From Epiperipatus broadwayi (taxonomy: Eukaryota; Onychophora; Udeonychophora; Euonychophora; Peripatidae), in assembly GCA_028023455.1 (NCBI GenBank), contig JAQFVV010000072.1:2438501-2502500 (forward strand): a DNA stretch of 64,000 nt, given 5' to 3'. Of the stretch, positions 48,901 through 60,723 are shown one piece after another. The position numbers were made by a program, and so were the translations under genes. How positions within the stretch are numbered: position 1 is the first letter of the stretch; each line of letters begins with the position of its first letter. Under the pieces are notes generated by a model. The model worked only from the letters and a program-made list of their open reading frames with translations, had not been told where the DNA came from and did not search any database.

Positions 48901-51751
48901 AAATATGTTTTTTGATTCATTTTTTAAAATTAACCCTAGTATTAAGTGTAATGTTATTTAATAATTAGAATAGGATAGGTGCATAAAGATTAATTATTCA
49001 CTAATAATATTGTAGTTTTATAAAAGATATTTTGATAATTTTAAGTAAGTTAATCTTTTAAGTATGATAGTATGAATGTATGTTATACTATGCAATGCTT
49101 ATTTTTAAAATTGTGGACCAGAAGACATCATATAAGTGGTTATCAAGTAGATATCACTTAGGTAATAGTTGTAGATATTAGTATTTTTTATGATGTATTT
49201 TTCTTTTTGTAGATTATCAACCAATTATATAATATTATAGTATGAATGTATGGCTTATGTGTGAACACATTTACACTCACATAAAACTTATAAAGTTAGA
49301 ATTTATTTATTATAAAGATATGCATACTTTTATTTCATATTACTGGTATAATCTAACTTAGTAATGAATAATTATATGATTCTTTTATAAAAAACTTTAG
49401 TATTTCTTAGATATTTAAAGTATGGATAATAGTCATTTGTATTTTGTTCAAGAATATTTGATAGGAAAGTGAAATAACCTTTTTCTTGTTGATCAGTTGA
49501 GATCGTTATATTTACAGGTGAATTTTATTTGTTATTTTGACTATGTTGTTAGTATCATTGTCGATGTAGATTGATAAATCTATAGGAAAATTTATACAAG
49601 GTAGTGACTTGGTAGTAATTTAAACATGAAACCAAAGAGGTGCTTTAATGTAGGATTTTGTTATGGGAACAGGAATAAACTTTATGATCTTATTAATTAT
49701 GCAGGTACAGATAACAGAGCCCTGTAGCTTGTATATTTTCTGTGGGCAGTGTTTATTTTATATTAAATATTGATGTTCCAGAAAGCTGAAGTAATAGCTT
49801 TGACATCGTTGTTTGTAGTGGAGGTCATTAGACAGATAAGTCATGCCTCTATTTTATTGATACACTGTACCATGATGACTATCTAATATATGTACTATTG
49901 AGTTGAGACTCTAGTTTTTCCCTATACCTACGCATCTGTTCACTATCACGATTTTCTAAAGCATTACATCGTACAGTATTGTATTTTTAATGGAAAATGA
50001 TAGATAATTTAGAGTTTAAGGATTGTTATTTGAAATGAATAAGATAGGTTTGCTTACTTAGGAGGATGATCAGAATAAATGCAAATGGAATTAAGAATCA
50101 AACAGAGTTAAACATAAAGAATCATATAATATGTTCTATATTTTTGAAATAAAATAAATTTCATGAAAGTATGTAAATGATAAATGAAGTTGTTCTCGAA
50201 TTTTGAATAACTTTAAGTATTCTAAAACTTATAGGTATTGCATATTTTTAATGGATAGTGTATTAAAATGAAACAGTATAAGATAAAGCAAAATTATATT
50301 TCATAGTTATATTTAATGATTAAGAAATACATCAATACTTGCAACTATTTCATATTAGATCAATACTAAGTAAGAGATATTGTGTATGACAATTTGATTA
50401 TCAATTGTGTCCACTCATTTTTGTTAATGAACCAAAATGAATATGTTTTTGTTTAACAGTAACAACATTGCAATAAGAAACTATTTAGTGATTGAGAATA
50501 AATTACGAGATACATATTCGAATTGTTATTTTTGTATTTTCTGTTTTATGCTTCATAACTAATGTATGTTTAAAGGAAGCATATCGAAATGATACTTAAT
50601 GATAAATAATATTTAAAAGTTATGTAGATTAATTTTATCATTATTATAAAATTCTGATGAAGATGTAAATAGACAAATTATTTTTAAAAGTCGGAGTGAA
50701 GACTTAATTTTATATTTTATTTTATTAGTTTGCTATGAGTAACAAAAATTGTAATGTTCCAAGATTTATTTGAAAACTGTAAATATTGTAAATAGATCAT
50801 TGTTTATTTTATTGTAATAAAATTTTGTTAAACTTGTTTTTCAAAATTTGTGTGTTAAGTTGATTTCTTTTCCACTCTGCAAACATTTTAACCACAGAGG
50901 GTTTGAACCAAAACATAACATTTGCACAGAAATAAATAAAAGTATTATTTAAGAATTATAATATTTTCTTAAGATTATTTATTTAAGAAATTACATTTAC
51001 ATTATCTTTATGGTCATAAGTTAATTATTATAATATTACACAGAATTATAATGCTATCCGTTGCCACACATATATTTTTCAGATTATAAGATACTACCAC
51101 ATATTTATTACGATATCATATGAAAGATAAAAGATTATGTTATATTATTTCTTTATTGCTATTATGGTTAATAAGAATTATAATGGGGGAAAAGATAAGT
51201 AAGATTAAATCATACAATGAAGATTATTATTATTATTTATTATTATTGTTATTAGTTAGGTGTGGTTGAGTATGATATTAAATCCCTTATCATGCTTTAC
51301 TACAGTAATTTTGATTGACTTAAATTAGTTTAAGAACCTGAGATTTATTTTAGCTAAATTATTTTAAATAAAAAGATTAAGATTTATTTATTAGTGTAAT
51401 CTTAATGATTAGTTATTATTGAAGTCATAAGAATGCTATAGATTTATTATTTGAGATAGTAATAGGGGGTATAGTGTTCTTATGCCATTGAGGTAGTATC
51501 CTGTGGGATATTGGCTCAATGAATTCTTTATTACCACTTGTATCTCACTTCCTAGTCTCATGATTTAATAAATATTTATTTATTTATTTTATAAACTGAA
51601 CCATTATTATTATTTTTATTAATTTGAGCTAGTAGTATAATTAATATTAATGTAGAATATTTCTATTGTCAATTATATGCGTTTTAGCCGAGCGTAATCA
51701 TTATCTGAGCTAGACCCATTTTTATGATATATTATATTTCCCGGAAGTGAG
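46000..51751 (+). repeat. Long unclassified interspersed repeat D, second copy
   Basis: This is the inverted partner of 21186-25300, with the same landmarks in mirrored order (see that entry); it ends at the right near 51745, a few bases before a family A insertion at 51766. The firmly matched part is about 49.8-51.75 kb. The left boundary is extrapolated and could be well to the right of 46000. ATT runs occur in the same place as in the first copy (51218-51250). No coding frame with family resemblance was found. Confidence 0.5.
48536..48610. repeat. Short inverted repeat
   Basis: aataatcactgttctga (48536-48552) is matched by tcagaacagatcagtgatt (48589-48607) with a few extra bases. It may be a small hairpin inside repeat D. 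Confidence 0.6.
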
Positions 51752-51765
51752 GGTACAATATATAT

Positions 51766-52132
51766 CACATGATCACTATCTCATACTAGCACATAATTGT
51801 TATTAAACAAAGCAAAACTCTCCATATGACTATATAAGCTATTGAACTTAGATTGCAAATATTATTGTGTTTTCAATTTCATTCTCACAGTTTTGAAGTT
51901 AAGTAGAGTTAAAAGGTGGCTGCTGGAGAGTTGCATTAGATCCTAAGATCTAGGTGCAGTGCTCTCAGATCCAAGGCCCCTCACTGATGAAGGCCACAAG
52001 CCAGAAACTAGTCTGGGGATATTGAATGAGTAGGCACTAGATAGGGATTTTATGCACAAGCCTTCTGGCATCCATTAATTGCTCTTGTTGGCACAAGATG
52101 GTACTACTGTATGGAGAGTTTTGCTTTGTTTA
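51766..52132 (+). mobile_element. Family A hammerhead element with target duplication (A11)
   Basis: The element is flanked by an exact 14-base duplication, ggtacaatatatat (51752-51765 and 52133-52146). It begins cacatgatcactatctc and ends gagttttgctttgttta. The left inverted arm is reduced to about 20 bases (aaacaaagcaaaactctcc), directly joined to the central tatgactatataagc block; the right half is complete with a plus-strand hammerhead. The insertion lies at the very edge of repeat D. Confidence 0.85.
51970..52030 (+). ncRNA. Hammerhead ribozyme candidate, family A (A11)
   Basis: CUGAUGA lies at 51984-51990, helix II GGC/GCC around CACAA with an A/A apposition at its base, GAA at 52004-52006, helix III AC/GU with UA loop (52007-52012) and C17 at 52013, giving GUC. 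Helix I UGGGGA pairs with CCCUCA at five of six positions, one a G-U. The core is intact apart from the helix II base. Confidence 0.7.
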
Positions 52133-52135
52133 GGT

Positions 52136-52138
<3 letters not shown>

Positions 52139-52170
<32 letters not shown>
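52139..52170. repeat. (TA)n microsatellite
   Basis: An uninterrupted AT run of about 30 bases directly follows element A11 and overlaps its target duplication. Confidence 0.95.
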
Positions 52171-52171
<1 letters not shown>

Positions 52172-52722
52172 ACCAGCCAATAGTACAAAATGTGTTAACA
52201 TATTTAAAGTGAGTTGGAATGAAGCTGTTCTATTTGTTAACCATTATTTGTGCCATCACACTTAATTAAAAGTTTAATAAGAAAAAAATGTAAATATTAA
52301 AATAATGTCAAGGAAAGGGAATCCACTAGAGGGAGCCAATGACTCCAGATTACTCTGTTTCTGGCCCCCAAGTTTGAGTCCTATTACCCTAGTTTAGGGA
52401 ATAGGATTGGTTTAAAAGTATATCAAGTTAAAAGGTGAGTACATGTTTTATCACCTTTAAAAGAAAGTTTAAATTGGTTTTCATCCAAGAATAACTGATT
52501 TTTTCTAACGTTCCGTTTTATGCAAATGGTTGCTGTTGGAAAAGACAAAAGCTTAAATAAGTATTTCCAAAAAAGCCATGGTGTAACATAAGATTTTGAA
52601 AAAGATTTGAAATGAAACAAATTGATCAAAAAATGAAAAGAGCCACTAGAAATCCTATTTTTCAGTAATGGAACAAGTTGAGAAATGAGTTGGAAGTTAA
52701 ACTCCATTGAAAACGTTAAAGA

Positions 52723-52761
<39 letters not shown>

Positions 52762-53701
52762 TTAAAGAATTTCACTGCAATATCTGTTTTGTTACATGAA
52801 ATAAAAGAGATTGATAAAAAAAATTGTAATAAATGGTTTGTAAACTTAACCTGGTCACTAATTGATCTTAAGCAAATATCGCCGACTAGAATAACGACTA
52901 CAGTTTCATAAAGAGTTGCCTGGATAATTATAAATGACAATTTGCCGCTAAAATTTATATGAAATAGAACATTAAGACCATATATTGTGAAAAGTAAGAT
53001 AAAGCTGGAGACGCCATCGATGTTAACCTAATGACTTTCAGGAGTAATTAATATGAATTTTATTGCAATTTAAATATTAACGGATAAATTGTATGCATTC
53101 TGAATAATGTTATATCAATGTAAAACTAATTGGACTTCTATACATGTAAACTTGAACTCAAAGTATATGCTCGATAATTCTAATGGTAATTTATACTTGA
53201 CATATATGATCATTGACAAAGTGTATGCTTTCAGCATAATTCTGTATCTCTGTTAAAATAATTGTATTCCATTTTTTATGCTCCACGTTTAACCTTGCTA
53301 GCTTTAATTTTAATGCATATTATTGATAAGCTTAATGTATACTAGAAATTCATATGTATCGTTTGATAATAAAGATTTTTTTTTTTTAAAAAGAATGTAT
53401 TTTTGATAGCAAATGTTTTCTAAAACTTCTAAACTGCATACTATTCTTAAGTTATACCAATTTATTTTGTTATTGTTATTTGTTACATTTAAAAATTCAT
53501 TTATTATAAAAGTTTAAGAATGGATCTTGTTGCTATGCAACAAGGGTAAAATTTAAAAGCTACAATGTGAGTGGGTGTGAAAAATTGTCGCACACATATC
53601 TAAAAGTAAAAAATAAATAAAAATAGTACTTGATTCAAAAACAGCAGAGACTAATTAGAGTGTAATATGTAGTTTGATCAGTTGCATTTAGTTCATTCAT
53701 T
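52147..53701. other. AT-rich DNA with an (AAT)n run, no gene
   Basis: An AAT array at about 52726-52760 creates a leucine-run frame on the minus strand that is not a gene. The minus frame at 52423-52707 shows no known domain. Nothing else was recognised. Confidence 0.5.
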
Positions 53702-53716
53702 TGTTCTTGCATTTTT

Positions 53717-53823
53717 TTTTTCATATGTCATAGCACCGGCCGGGACATGAGCCCACAACCATCTGCAATCAACTACTTGCTTGCAAGGTGGCTGCGATGA
53801 CCTCTGGGCTAACAACACTTGAC
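53717..53823 (-). mobile_element. tRNA-derived SINE (family S), copy 3
   Basis: This copy lies in minus orientation. The B-box lies at about 53743-53756 (complement of a tgggctcatgtccc-like sequence), the A-box near 53803-53814 and the A-tail reads as the T-run at 53712-53721. A 15-base duplication with one mismatch, tgttcttgcattttt, lies at 53702-53716 and 53824-53838. The head keeps the same aagcaagtagttgattgcag middle as copies 1 and 4. Confidence 0.8.
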
Positions 53824-53839
53824 TGTTCTTTCATTTTTT

Positions 53840-55480
53840 GCTATAAAAAAGTTAACCAGCCTCAAAATGTTTAAAGCCTAGAATCACCAGTAGTGTAAAA
53901 ATTTGAAATATCTAAAATAACTAGTACCAAATACTAAAAAATCTGATATCTTCTGAGTGATCTAATGCTATAGAAGCCATCAAAAGTAGTGGTAAAATAT
54001 TGCTGATGGCAGGCTAAAGGTGTAATATGTCTGTCATTGTAAACTTGGTCTTAACTTGTTGAAAATGAAGCTCTGATCAGCTGATGTGTGCTTACTTTTA
54101 GTTTTCTGCTATTGTCGAGTCATGGATTAAAAATCATTTGCAAAAATTGTATCCAGCCAACCCAATTGTAGCTGATTAAATCAATATTCATGACTGTCAA
54201 GTCAAAGTCAGAAAACATACATTCAAAAAAGATACTTATAAGTTAGTCTGATTATAATAAGTAAGTCTAATAAAATTATAATAAAAACTGCAAAAGAATA
54301 ATTAATTCAATATGATAAAGATAATAAAGAAATAATTAATGGATTTTATATGATGAAAGATAAACAATGATTAAATAGTGGGATTGGTAACAAGTGTGTG
54401 GAAGAAACTAACAGTTCTATAAAACAAGATTAAAACAACGTCAGATAATAAATCACTAATGTATATATATATATTTGTGAAGGAAACAGGACACAAATTT
54501 ACATAAAGTTAAAAAAATAATGTTACATACAGACAATGTTAAAGAAAGGAAAATAAAAGAAGCAATATTAATAAAAAAGATAAAACCAAAATTTAAAAAA
54601 GATTCTGGAATTAGGATGATATTACTATAAATATAGGTCTTAAAAAAGATATATAGAGGAAAATATATATAGAGAAAATTACTTATAAATGAATTATGCG
54701 TTGTAAAAAAAATGGTTGCATAGGAGTATAAGCATGAATATATTTATAGATATTACATATTAATGAAAAAACACTTAGCACATTTGCATATAAAACAGTA
54801 TGATATAAATTTATAAGAGAGGTATATAATGATAGTAATAAAAATTAAAGTGTAATAGTAATAAAAGTTAAAGTATATATATAAATAAAGAGTTGTAGTG
54901 TTTGTAGATATAGTTAATTTAAATCATATATAATAGAGGAAACTAGGGTATAAGATAATTTAAAAAAACATTTTTTTTTACTTTAAAAAATTATAAGTAA
55001 AAGTGGGTAAGTTAAAAGATTACAATGTTTATAGTTATTAGATACTAAAAAAAAGATAAATATAAAATATTATTAATATCAGATGAATAAATAAAAAAAT
55101 AATAGATATTACATAATTTAAAAATTAAAAAGAATATCAATAAATGAATTAATGTTGAACTGAGAATTATATAAAAATAAAATTATTAAGTATTTTATTA
55201 AAGTAGAACTAATAAAACAAAAGTTTAAGTTTATAGAAAATAGAAGTAATTAGGAGATTATTAAAAATAATAAAAATGAATAATATATTTAAATTAATAG
55301 TTGTTCATGAATATATATATACAGTCAGGAATACACATATATAATTTATTTTTATTTTATGTTTATATTGTATATTTTATTTTATATTGAATTATTTTAT
55401 TTGGGTTTGATTATATTTATTTCAGTTTTATTATGTTTTGTTATATTTTATGTTATTTTTTAGTTTTGCTTATTTTGTTG
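53840..55480. other. Very A-rich plus strand, no gene
   Basis: Purine-rich, stop-dense sequence. It could be a decayed LINE interior (its composition resembles 56-58.9 kb), but no motif is readable. Confidence 0.35.
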
Positions 55481-55483
55481 TTA

Positions 55484-55606
<123 letters not shown>

Positions 55607-55896
55607 TATTAATTTTACTGTTTACATTTTTATGGTATTATTTGTATGGTTATGTATTTTATTTTTTTCAGTATATCATAGCTTTGAAGAAGAGTATAAG
55701 ACAGATGAAACATAAGATTGTGTATGCATATATGTACAATAAAAGATTTTTTGCTAATAAGTATTTGAAGAAGAGTGAATAAATTTTACTTATATTACAG
55801 CAAAATAAATGAAGTTCATTTTATGAGCCTGTTGTGGAGGCTATTACTCAGCAAAGAAGGCAATGGAAAATCACTTTGCTTTATAATTCCTATGTT

Positions 55897-55983
55897 TTTT
55901 TTTTTTCCATGTGTCATAGCATCGGCCGGGACGCGAACCCACAACCGTCTGCAACCAACTACTTGCTTGCATGGCGGCTGCAA
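55897..55983 (-). mobile_element. tRNA-derived SINE (family S), copy 4, in the RTE leader
   Basis: This is a 5'-truncated copy in minus orientation with an exact 14-base duplication, ataattcctatgtt (55883-55896 and 55984-55997). The B-box complement is at about 55930-55943. It lacks the A-box part of the head, so it could not be transcribed from its own promoter. It shows that family S moved after the RTE copy was inserted. Confidence 0.85.
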
Positions 55984-56162
55984 ATAATTCCTATGTTGTA
56001 TTATGAATATGTCTATAGAAATCATTATTTTTTTTTTTTGAGCCCTTAGTTAATAATGGCTTTGGTTTCTTGGCCAGCAGGAGTAGACATGAGGTTACTC
56101 AGATCATAAACCTGTAAAATTCTCATAAACTTAATTTATTGAGAGAGGACACATTGTGAATT

Positions 56163-56910
56163 GGTATGTGGAATGTTAGATCTTTGAGAAGAGCTGGGAA
56201 ATTAAAAAATTTGAAAAGAGAGTTGTATATAAATAATATTGATGTTATAGAATTAAGAAATGTGAGGTGGGAGAGATATGGGGAAATAAATAGTGGAGAT
56301 GTTAATCAGTGAAGTTGATATTGCTGTGGGAAAAGAAATGGGATAATGTGACAAAGATTGATTGTATTCATGATAGGCTAATGATGAGAATAAATGAAAG
56401 TCCTAGGAATTTATAATCATACAAGTTTATGTGCTGATTACTAGTCACAATGAAATTGATGAAATATATGAGAAAATAGAGGAAATTATCCAATGTGAAG
56501 GAAAAAATGCATGCATATTACAATTGGGTAATTGGAATGCTGTGTGAGGATAGATAAGGAAGAAAAAATTGTTGAAAATTATGGTTTTGGAAAAAGAGAT
56601 GAAATACATAGTGAGCATATATAATTTTGTAAGGAGAATGGATTTGTGATTGCAAACGCTTGTTTTAAAATCACATTAGAAGATTGTATACATGGAAAGC
56701 CTCAGATGATAGAGAACATTATCAAATTGATTATATATTGATTCAGGATGCTATTAAGGGTTTACATGCATTTCCTGGTGCTGATATAAACTCAGATCAT
56801 AATTTGGTTATGGCTAAATTAAAATTGAGTTTGAAAGGAATTAAAAGACTAAAAAGATGTGTAAGATGGTTCTTGGGTAAATTGAGAGAAATGGAAAAGG
56901 AAAATTTGGA
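56163..56910 (+). pseudogene. RTE endonuclease domain, broken
   Basis: The frame from 56163 reads GMWNVRSLRRAGKLKNLKRE, the N-terminal beta-strand and Asn motif of apurinic-like LINE endonucleases. Further on are GNWNA (about 56525; GDxNA in active enzymes, so the Asp is changed to Asn) and, in the frame 56684-56914, YTWKASD, QIDYIL and SDHNLV, the last holding the catalytic Asp-His pair. The enzyme normally nicks target DNA for target-primed reverse transcription. At least three frame changes and the altered GDxNA box show that it is inactive. Confidence 0.75.
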
Positions 56911-57399
56911 TTAATATGTGAAACTGAAATAAAAAGGATTGTTCTAGGAGAGAAATATATTAATAGTCCTGATAAGTGTTCATGTAGAATTAAAGGATTC
57001 TTAAAAACAGCATGAAATAGGTATTATTCGGGTAAGAAAAGCTAAATGACCTTGAATAACTGAAGGTATGTTGGAAAAGATGGAAGTATGGAGAATATGA
57101 AGAAGGTAAATATTAAAGAATGGCAATGTATATATAGAAAAATTAATAATGAGCTAAGAAGGGAAACAGATTTAGTAAAAGAAAAATGATTGAAGCAAGA
57201 ATGTAGAGAGATAGAAACTTCAGCAGTTGAAAAGATATGATTTGGTATTTGATAGAATATGAAATGGCACATGGGAGAAAAAGACATGGGTAGCAAATGA
57301 GATTATAAATAAGAATGGAAAGAAATCTAATAGAAATGATATATTAAAAAGATGGAGAAAATATCTTGTGTCTATTTAGTAGAAAAGATAATTTAATTA

Positions 57400-58870
57400 A
57401 TTATGAACTTGAAAATGAAGAAGATATTGAAGTAAAATGATAAAGGTATGGACATATTACCAGATGCAGTAATAAATTCAAATGCATAAATGAAGAATAG
57501 TAAGACTGTTGAATTTGATGCAATATTTGTAGAGTTTTTGAAAGAAATGGGACAATTTGCTATGAAGGAAATAGTTGAACTTTGCAATTTGAAATATAAC
57601 AGTGAAATTTGACCTGAAGATTTTTTTAAGAATTATAATGTTTTCAATTGCTAAAAAGAAGAAAGCTGTTTAATGGGAAAAGTATAGAACAACAAGTTTG
57701 TTATCTCATCATCCTTCTAAAGTTTTATTGAGGATGTTAACTCAAAAGAATTTATGGGAAGGTAGAGTATTACATTGGAGAACAGTTTGGTTTCAGAGGG
57801 GGGGAAGTACAAGAGTTGCTTATTAGTGCTGTTAGAACAATTGCTGAGAGATTTAATGAAAAGAAATTGATATATGTTTTGTGAATTTGGAAAGAAAAAA
57901 GATTGATTTGGAATATGTATACTGGACAAAAAATAAGAATTAAATTGGGAAGTAATGAAGCTGATGAAGTGAATATAAGAAGTGGAGTTAGGCAAGGTTA
58001 TAGTATGTCACCTGTTTTCTTTAATATTTATGTAGAAGATATGCCAAATATATTTAGACTGTGGAGAAGAAAATGTTGGAGGTAGAGTAATAAAATGTAT
58101 AAGATTTGCAGATGATATATATGGCTGTTATAGCTAAGGATGGAAAGTGTTGTTGAATAAGTTGGAATAAAGATTATATAATATGGAATGATGATTAATG
58201 TTGAAAAGACTAAGTGGTTATGGATAGGAAGAAATTCAAAAAGTCTGCAAATTGAAATCCATGATAACATAGTTTAAGAGGTAAAGGGATGTAGACATTT
58301 GAGTAGTTGGTTGCATGAGGATAGAAGAAGTAAAGATGAAGTTTAAAAAAATAACATTGACAAAGCAAGCATTTATTAAGGGAAAGAAAATATTTTGTGG
58401 ACTTTTGACAAGAGAATCAAGAAAAAGATTAATTAAAAGCTATGTGTGGAGTGGACTAACATATTGTTGTGAAACATGGACAATGAATAATAAAATTAGG
58501 AGCAGAATGGAAAAAATCAGTTGGATGAATAAAACATATTACAAATGAAGTTTTGAAAAGATTAAATAAAAAAAGAAGATTGATTGAGGAAATCAGAGAG
58601 AGAAACTGAATTGAGCATATATTTAGAAGTAGTTATAGTTTAAAGACTGCAGGACAGTCGAAACTGTTAGTTTTGATATAAATAAAGAGTATTGATAAAG
58701 TGTTTAAGAAAGATGTAAATGGTATGATATGTTAAAGTAGAAATCAGTACATAGGAAAAGGAAGAAGAAAACTATTATTGGATGATATAAGAGATGGGAA
58801 AAGTTATGTGAAATTAAAAAGCTGGGCAAGGAAGAGAATGGAATGAAGAAATAAATGAATTGATGACGTG
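57400..58870 (+). pseudogene. RTE reverse transcriptase and C-terminus, broken
   Basis: In the frame 57903-58085, NMYTGQKIRIKLG and RSGVRQGYSMSPVFFNIY match the RTE reverse-transcriptase palm and finger motifs. Around 58100 RFADDI gives the F/YADD active-site box. At 58315-58548 the segment with RESRKRLIKSYVWSGLTYCC and CETWT matches the thumb/C-terminal region, and near 58790-58840 a short LDDIRDGKSYVKLK stretch matches the family's C-terminus. Upstream motifs (57480-57600) are faint. There are stops and frame changes throughout. There is no sign of selection to keep it open. Confidence 0.75.
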
Positions 58871-58920
58871 ACTACTCTTTGGACCTGTTCATTTGACAGA
58901 ATACTGTCGATGATGATTGA

Positions 58921-59957
58921 AGTAAATCCTCATAAAATCGTACGTGGACTTTTTTTTACTGTAAGACGATTGTTACTTGTATTATGTGTTTGATAACTGA
59001 AATACAGGCTTATTATATACCTGTATCAGTATATGTGATATATTGGGTATATGAGCACAGACTTTCACACTTATGAGATAGAGTGGTGGGTCGTGTGAAA
59101 GTCTGTGCTCATATACCCTATATATTATGTATTTGAATGATTTTTATTAATAGTTTCACTTACGAGAACTTCCTTTAATGTTATGTTAGAATTTTTATTG
59201 AACTGTATGTAGTTACATATATGTAGTTATATGTCTGTTTTTATTAATAGTTTTCACTTGAGACGGTCTACTTGTTTAATAGAGAAAATTGACGAATTTC
59301 CACTTGTAGAAAATATTTTAAGTGAGAGTGTTAATTGTCTCAGCAGTGGGAAAGCTAAGCAAATACGATTCATTAACTAGTAAAATATTTCCAAAGTGAA
59401 TTAATACTTAACTAGCTTTCACTTAAAAAAATAATCGTAAATACTGAAGAAAGCTTTTTTATTTAAATTAAAATACGCATTAAATTAAGACGAATATTTT
59501 GCACGACCACATACAGTGTTCATGAACGTATATAAAAACATGTATTGTGGGGCAAAATGTTAACTTTTGTTTAGCGGAATCATATCTTGTAAAAATGGGG
59601 TAAAATATATCAAATATATGGCTAAAAAAGTAATACGAGACATATGCGCGTGTATTTGTCGATCTTAGCGTGAAACTTAATAATTTTTTGTCCTTTCTCT
59701 TGTTTTTTTTTTTCTAATAGTAAGGCGTAATTCTCGCAATTGGATGGAAATGAATTAAAATGATATAAAAGAATTATTCAAGTTTATGCTATAACTGTAA
59801 ATAATGAATATATATTGAAGGACTTTGTGATGAAGTGATACCAAATTGTTTCATTATGTACCAAAATTCTCCTTCAATTAAGGTAATACTTGAATTTTTT
59901 TTCAGAATACAATCATGTTTAAAGCACCTTTTCAATATTGAATATCAAATGTATAGC
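58921..59957. other. No gene; contains a perfect short inverted repeat
   Basis: Apart from the inverted repeat at 59045-59118 nothing is recognised. The sequence is AT-rich with no family words shared with the rest of the window. Confidence 0.5.
59045..59118. repeat. Perfect 26-base inverted repeat
   Basis: Arms 59045-59070 and 59093-59118 (inner part agcacagactttcacac and its complement) are exact reverse complements around a 22-base loop. The words agactttcaca resemble the B-box-side end of family B (cagactttcac), so it may be a remnant of an inverted family B pair. Confidence 0.85.
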
Positions 59958-59969
59958 TAGATACTTTTA

Positions 59970-60195
59970 AACCACTAAACATCACATGATCACCATCTCA
60001 TGATAGCACATAACTGTTAGTAAACAGGCAAAAATTCTCCATATAGTAGTGCCACCTTGTGAAGGCCACAAACTAGTCTGGTGATATTAAATGAGTAGGC
60101 ACTAGATAGGGATTTTATGCACAAGCCTTCTGGCATCCATTGATTACTCTGGTCAGCACAAGGTGGCACGACTATATGGAGAGTTTTTGCCTGTT
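59970..60195 (+). mobile_element. Family A element, hammerhead partly deleted (A12)
   Basis: The element is flanked by a 12-base duplication, tagatactttta (59958-59969 and 60196-60207). It starts ccactaaacatcacatgatc, the fullest outer segment in the window, then a short inverted arm (aaacaggcaaaaattctcc to gtgccacc), then jumps into gaaggccacaaactagtctgg. CUGAUGA, helix I and most of the catalytic core are missing. It ends gagtttttgcctg. It shows that insertion-competent copies need not have a working ribozyme of their own. Confidence 0.8.
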
Positions 60196-60723
60196 TAGAT
60201 ACTTTTAGTTAGAGAGTCAAGCAAGAATAGAGAATAGCTGTAATAGAGAATAGCTAAGTATTACACCAAAGCAATTGGTGAGTGGTGTCCCTTGAACATG
60301 GTGGTTTTCTATGAGAGCTGTTGAGTCGTTTTCCTGAATTTAACTACTTGAATTCTGTTTACAGTTTTGCTCTGGTTCTAAAATATTAAAAAAATTGTGT
60401 TAAAAGGTATGGCAAATTACTGTTGATGATGATCATTATGTAAGGACCTGCCATTTAATTACTACAACCTGCCTTGGAGTATAGAATTTAACACATGCAC
60501 AAATAAATATTAGCTACTGTTTTAAGAATTTTGGTGGTGTAAAAACCATTTATAATAAGTAACTCATATCTCCTTAAATGAAAATATTTGAAGGCGTATG
60601 ATAACCTGGTCAAACCAATGAAGCAATTTCAATAGGAATTCATTTTTTGAAATTATTAGACTTTTTCTAATGCTTTTACTTTTATATTCAATTTAATATT
60701 ATTTCTTTAGTAATTATACATTT

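Larger units (their letters stand above)
55815..58920 (+). mobile_element. Decayed RTE-type non-LTR retrotransposon
   Basis: The element is roughly 3.1 kb long: a 5' leader (with ggcaatggaaaatcactttg, a word typical of RTE-type leaders), an apurinic-type endonuclease region, a reverse transcriptase and a C-terminal segment. The domains read from several frames with many stops and shifts, so it is long dead. The 'YTW...QIDYIL...SDHNL' pattern of the endonuclease and the 'V-R-Q-G-x-x-x-S-P-x-x-F-N-I-Y' pattern of the reverse transcriptase place it in the RTE group by resemblance (the group behind 'craniofacial development protein 2-like' annotations). A SINE interrupts its 5' leader at 55897. 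The ends are approximate. Confidence 0.75.
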
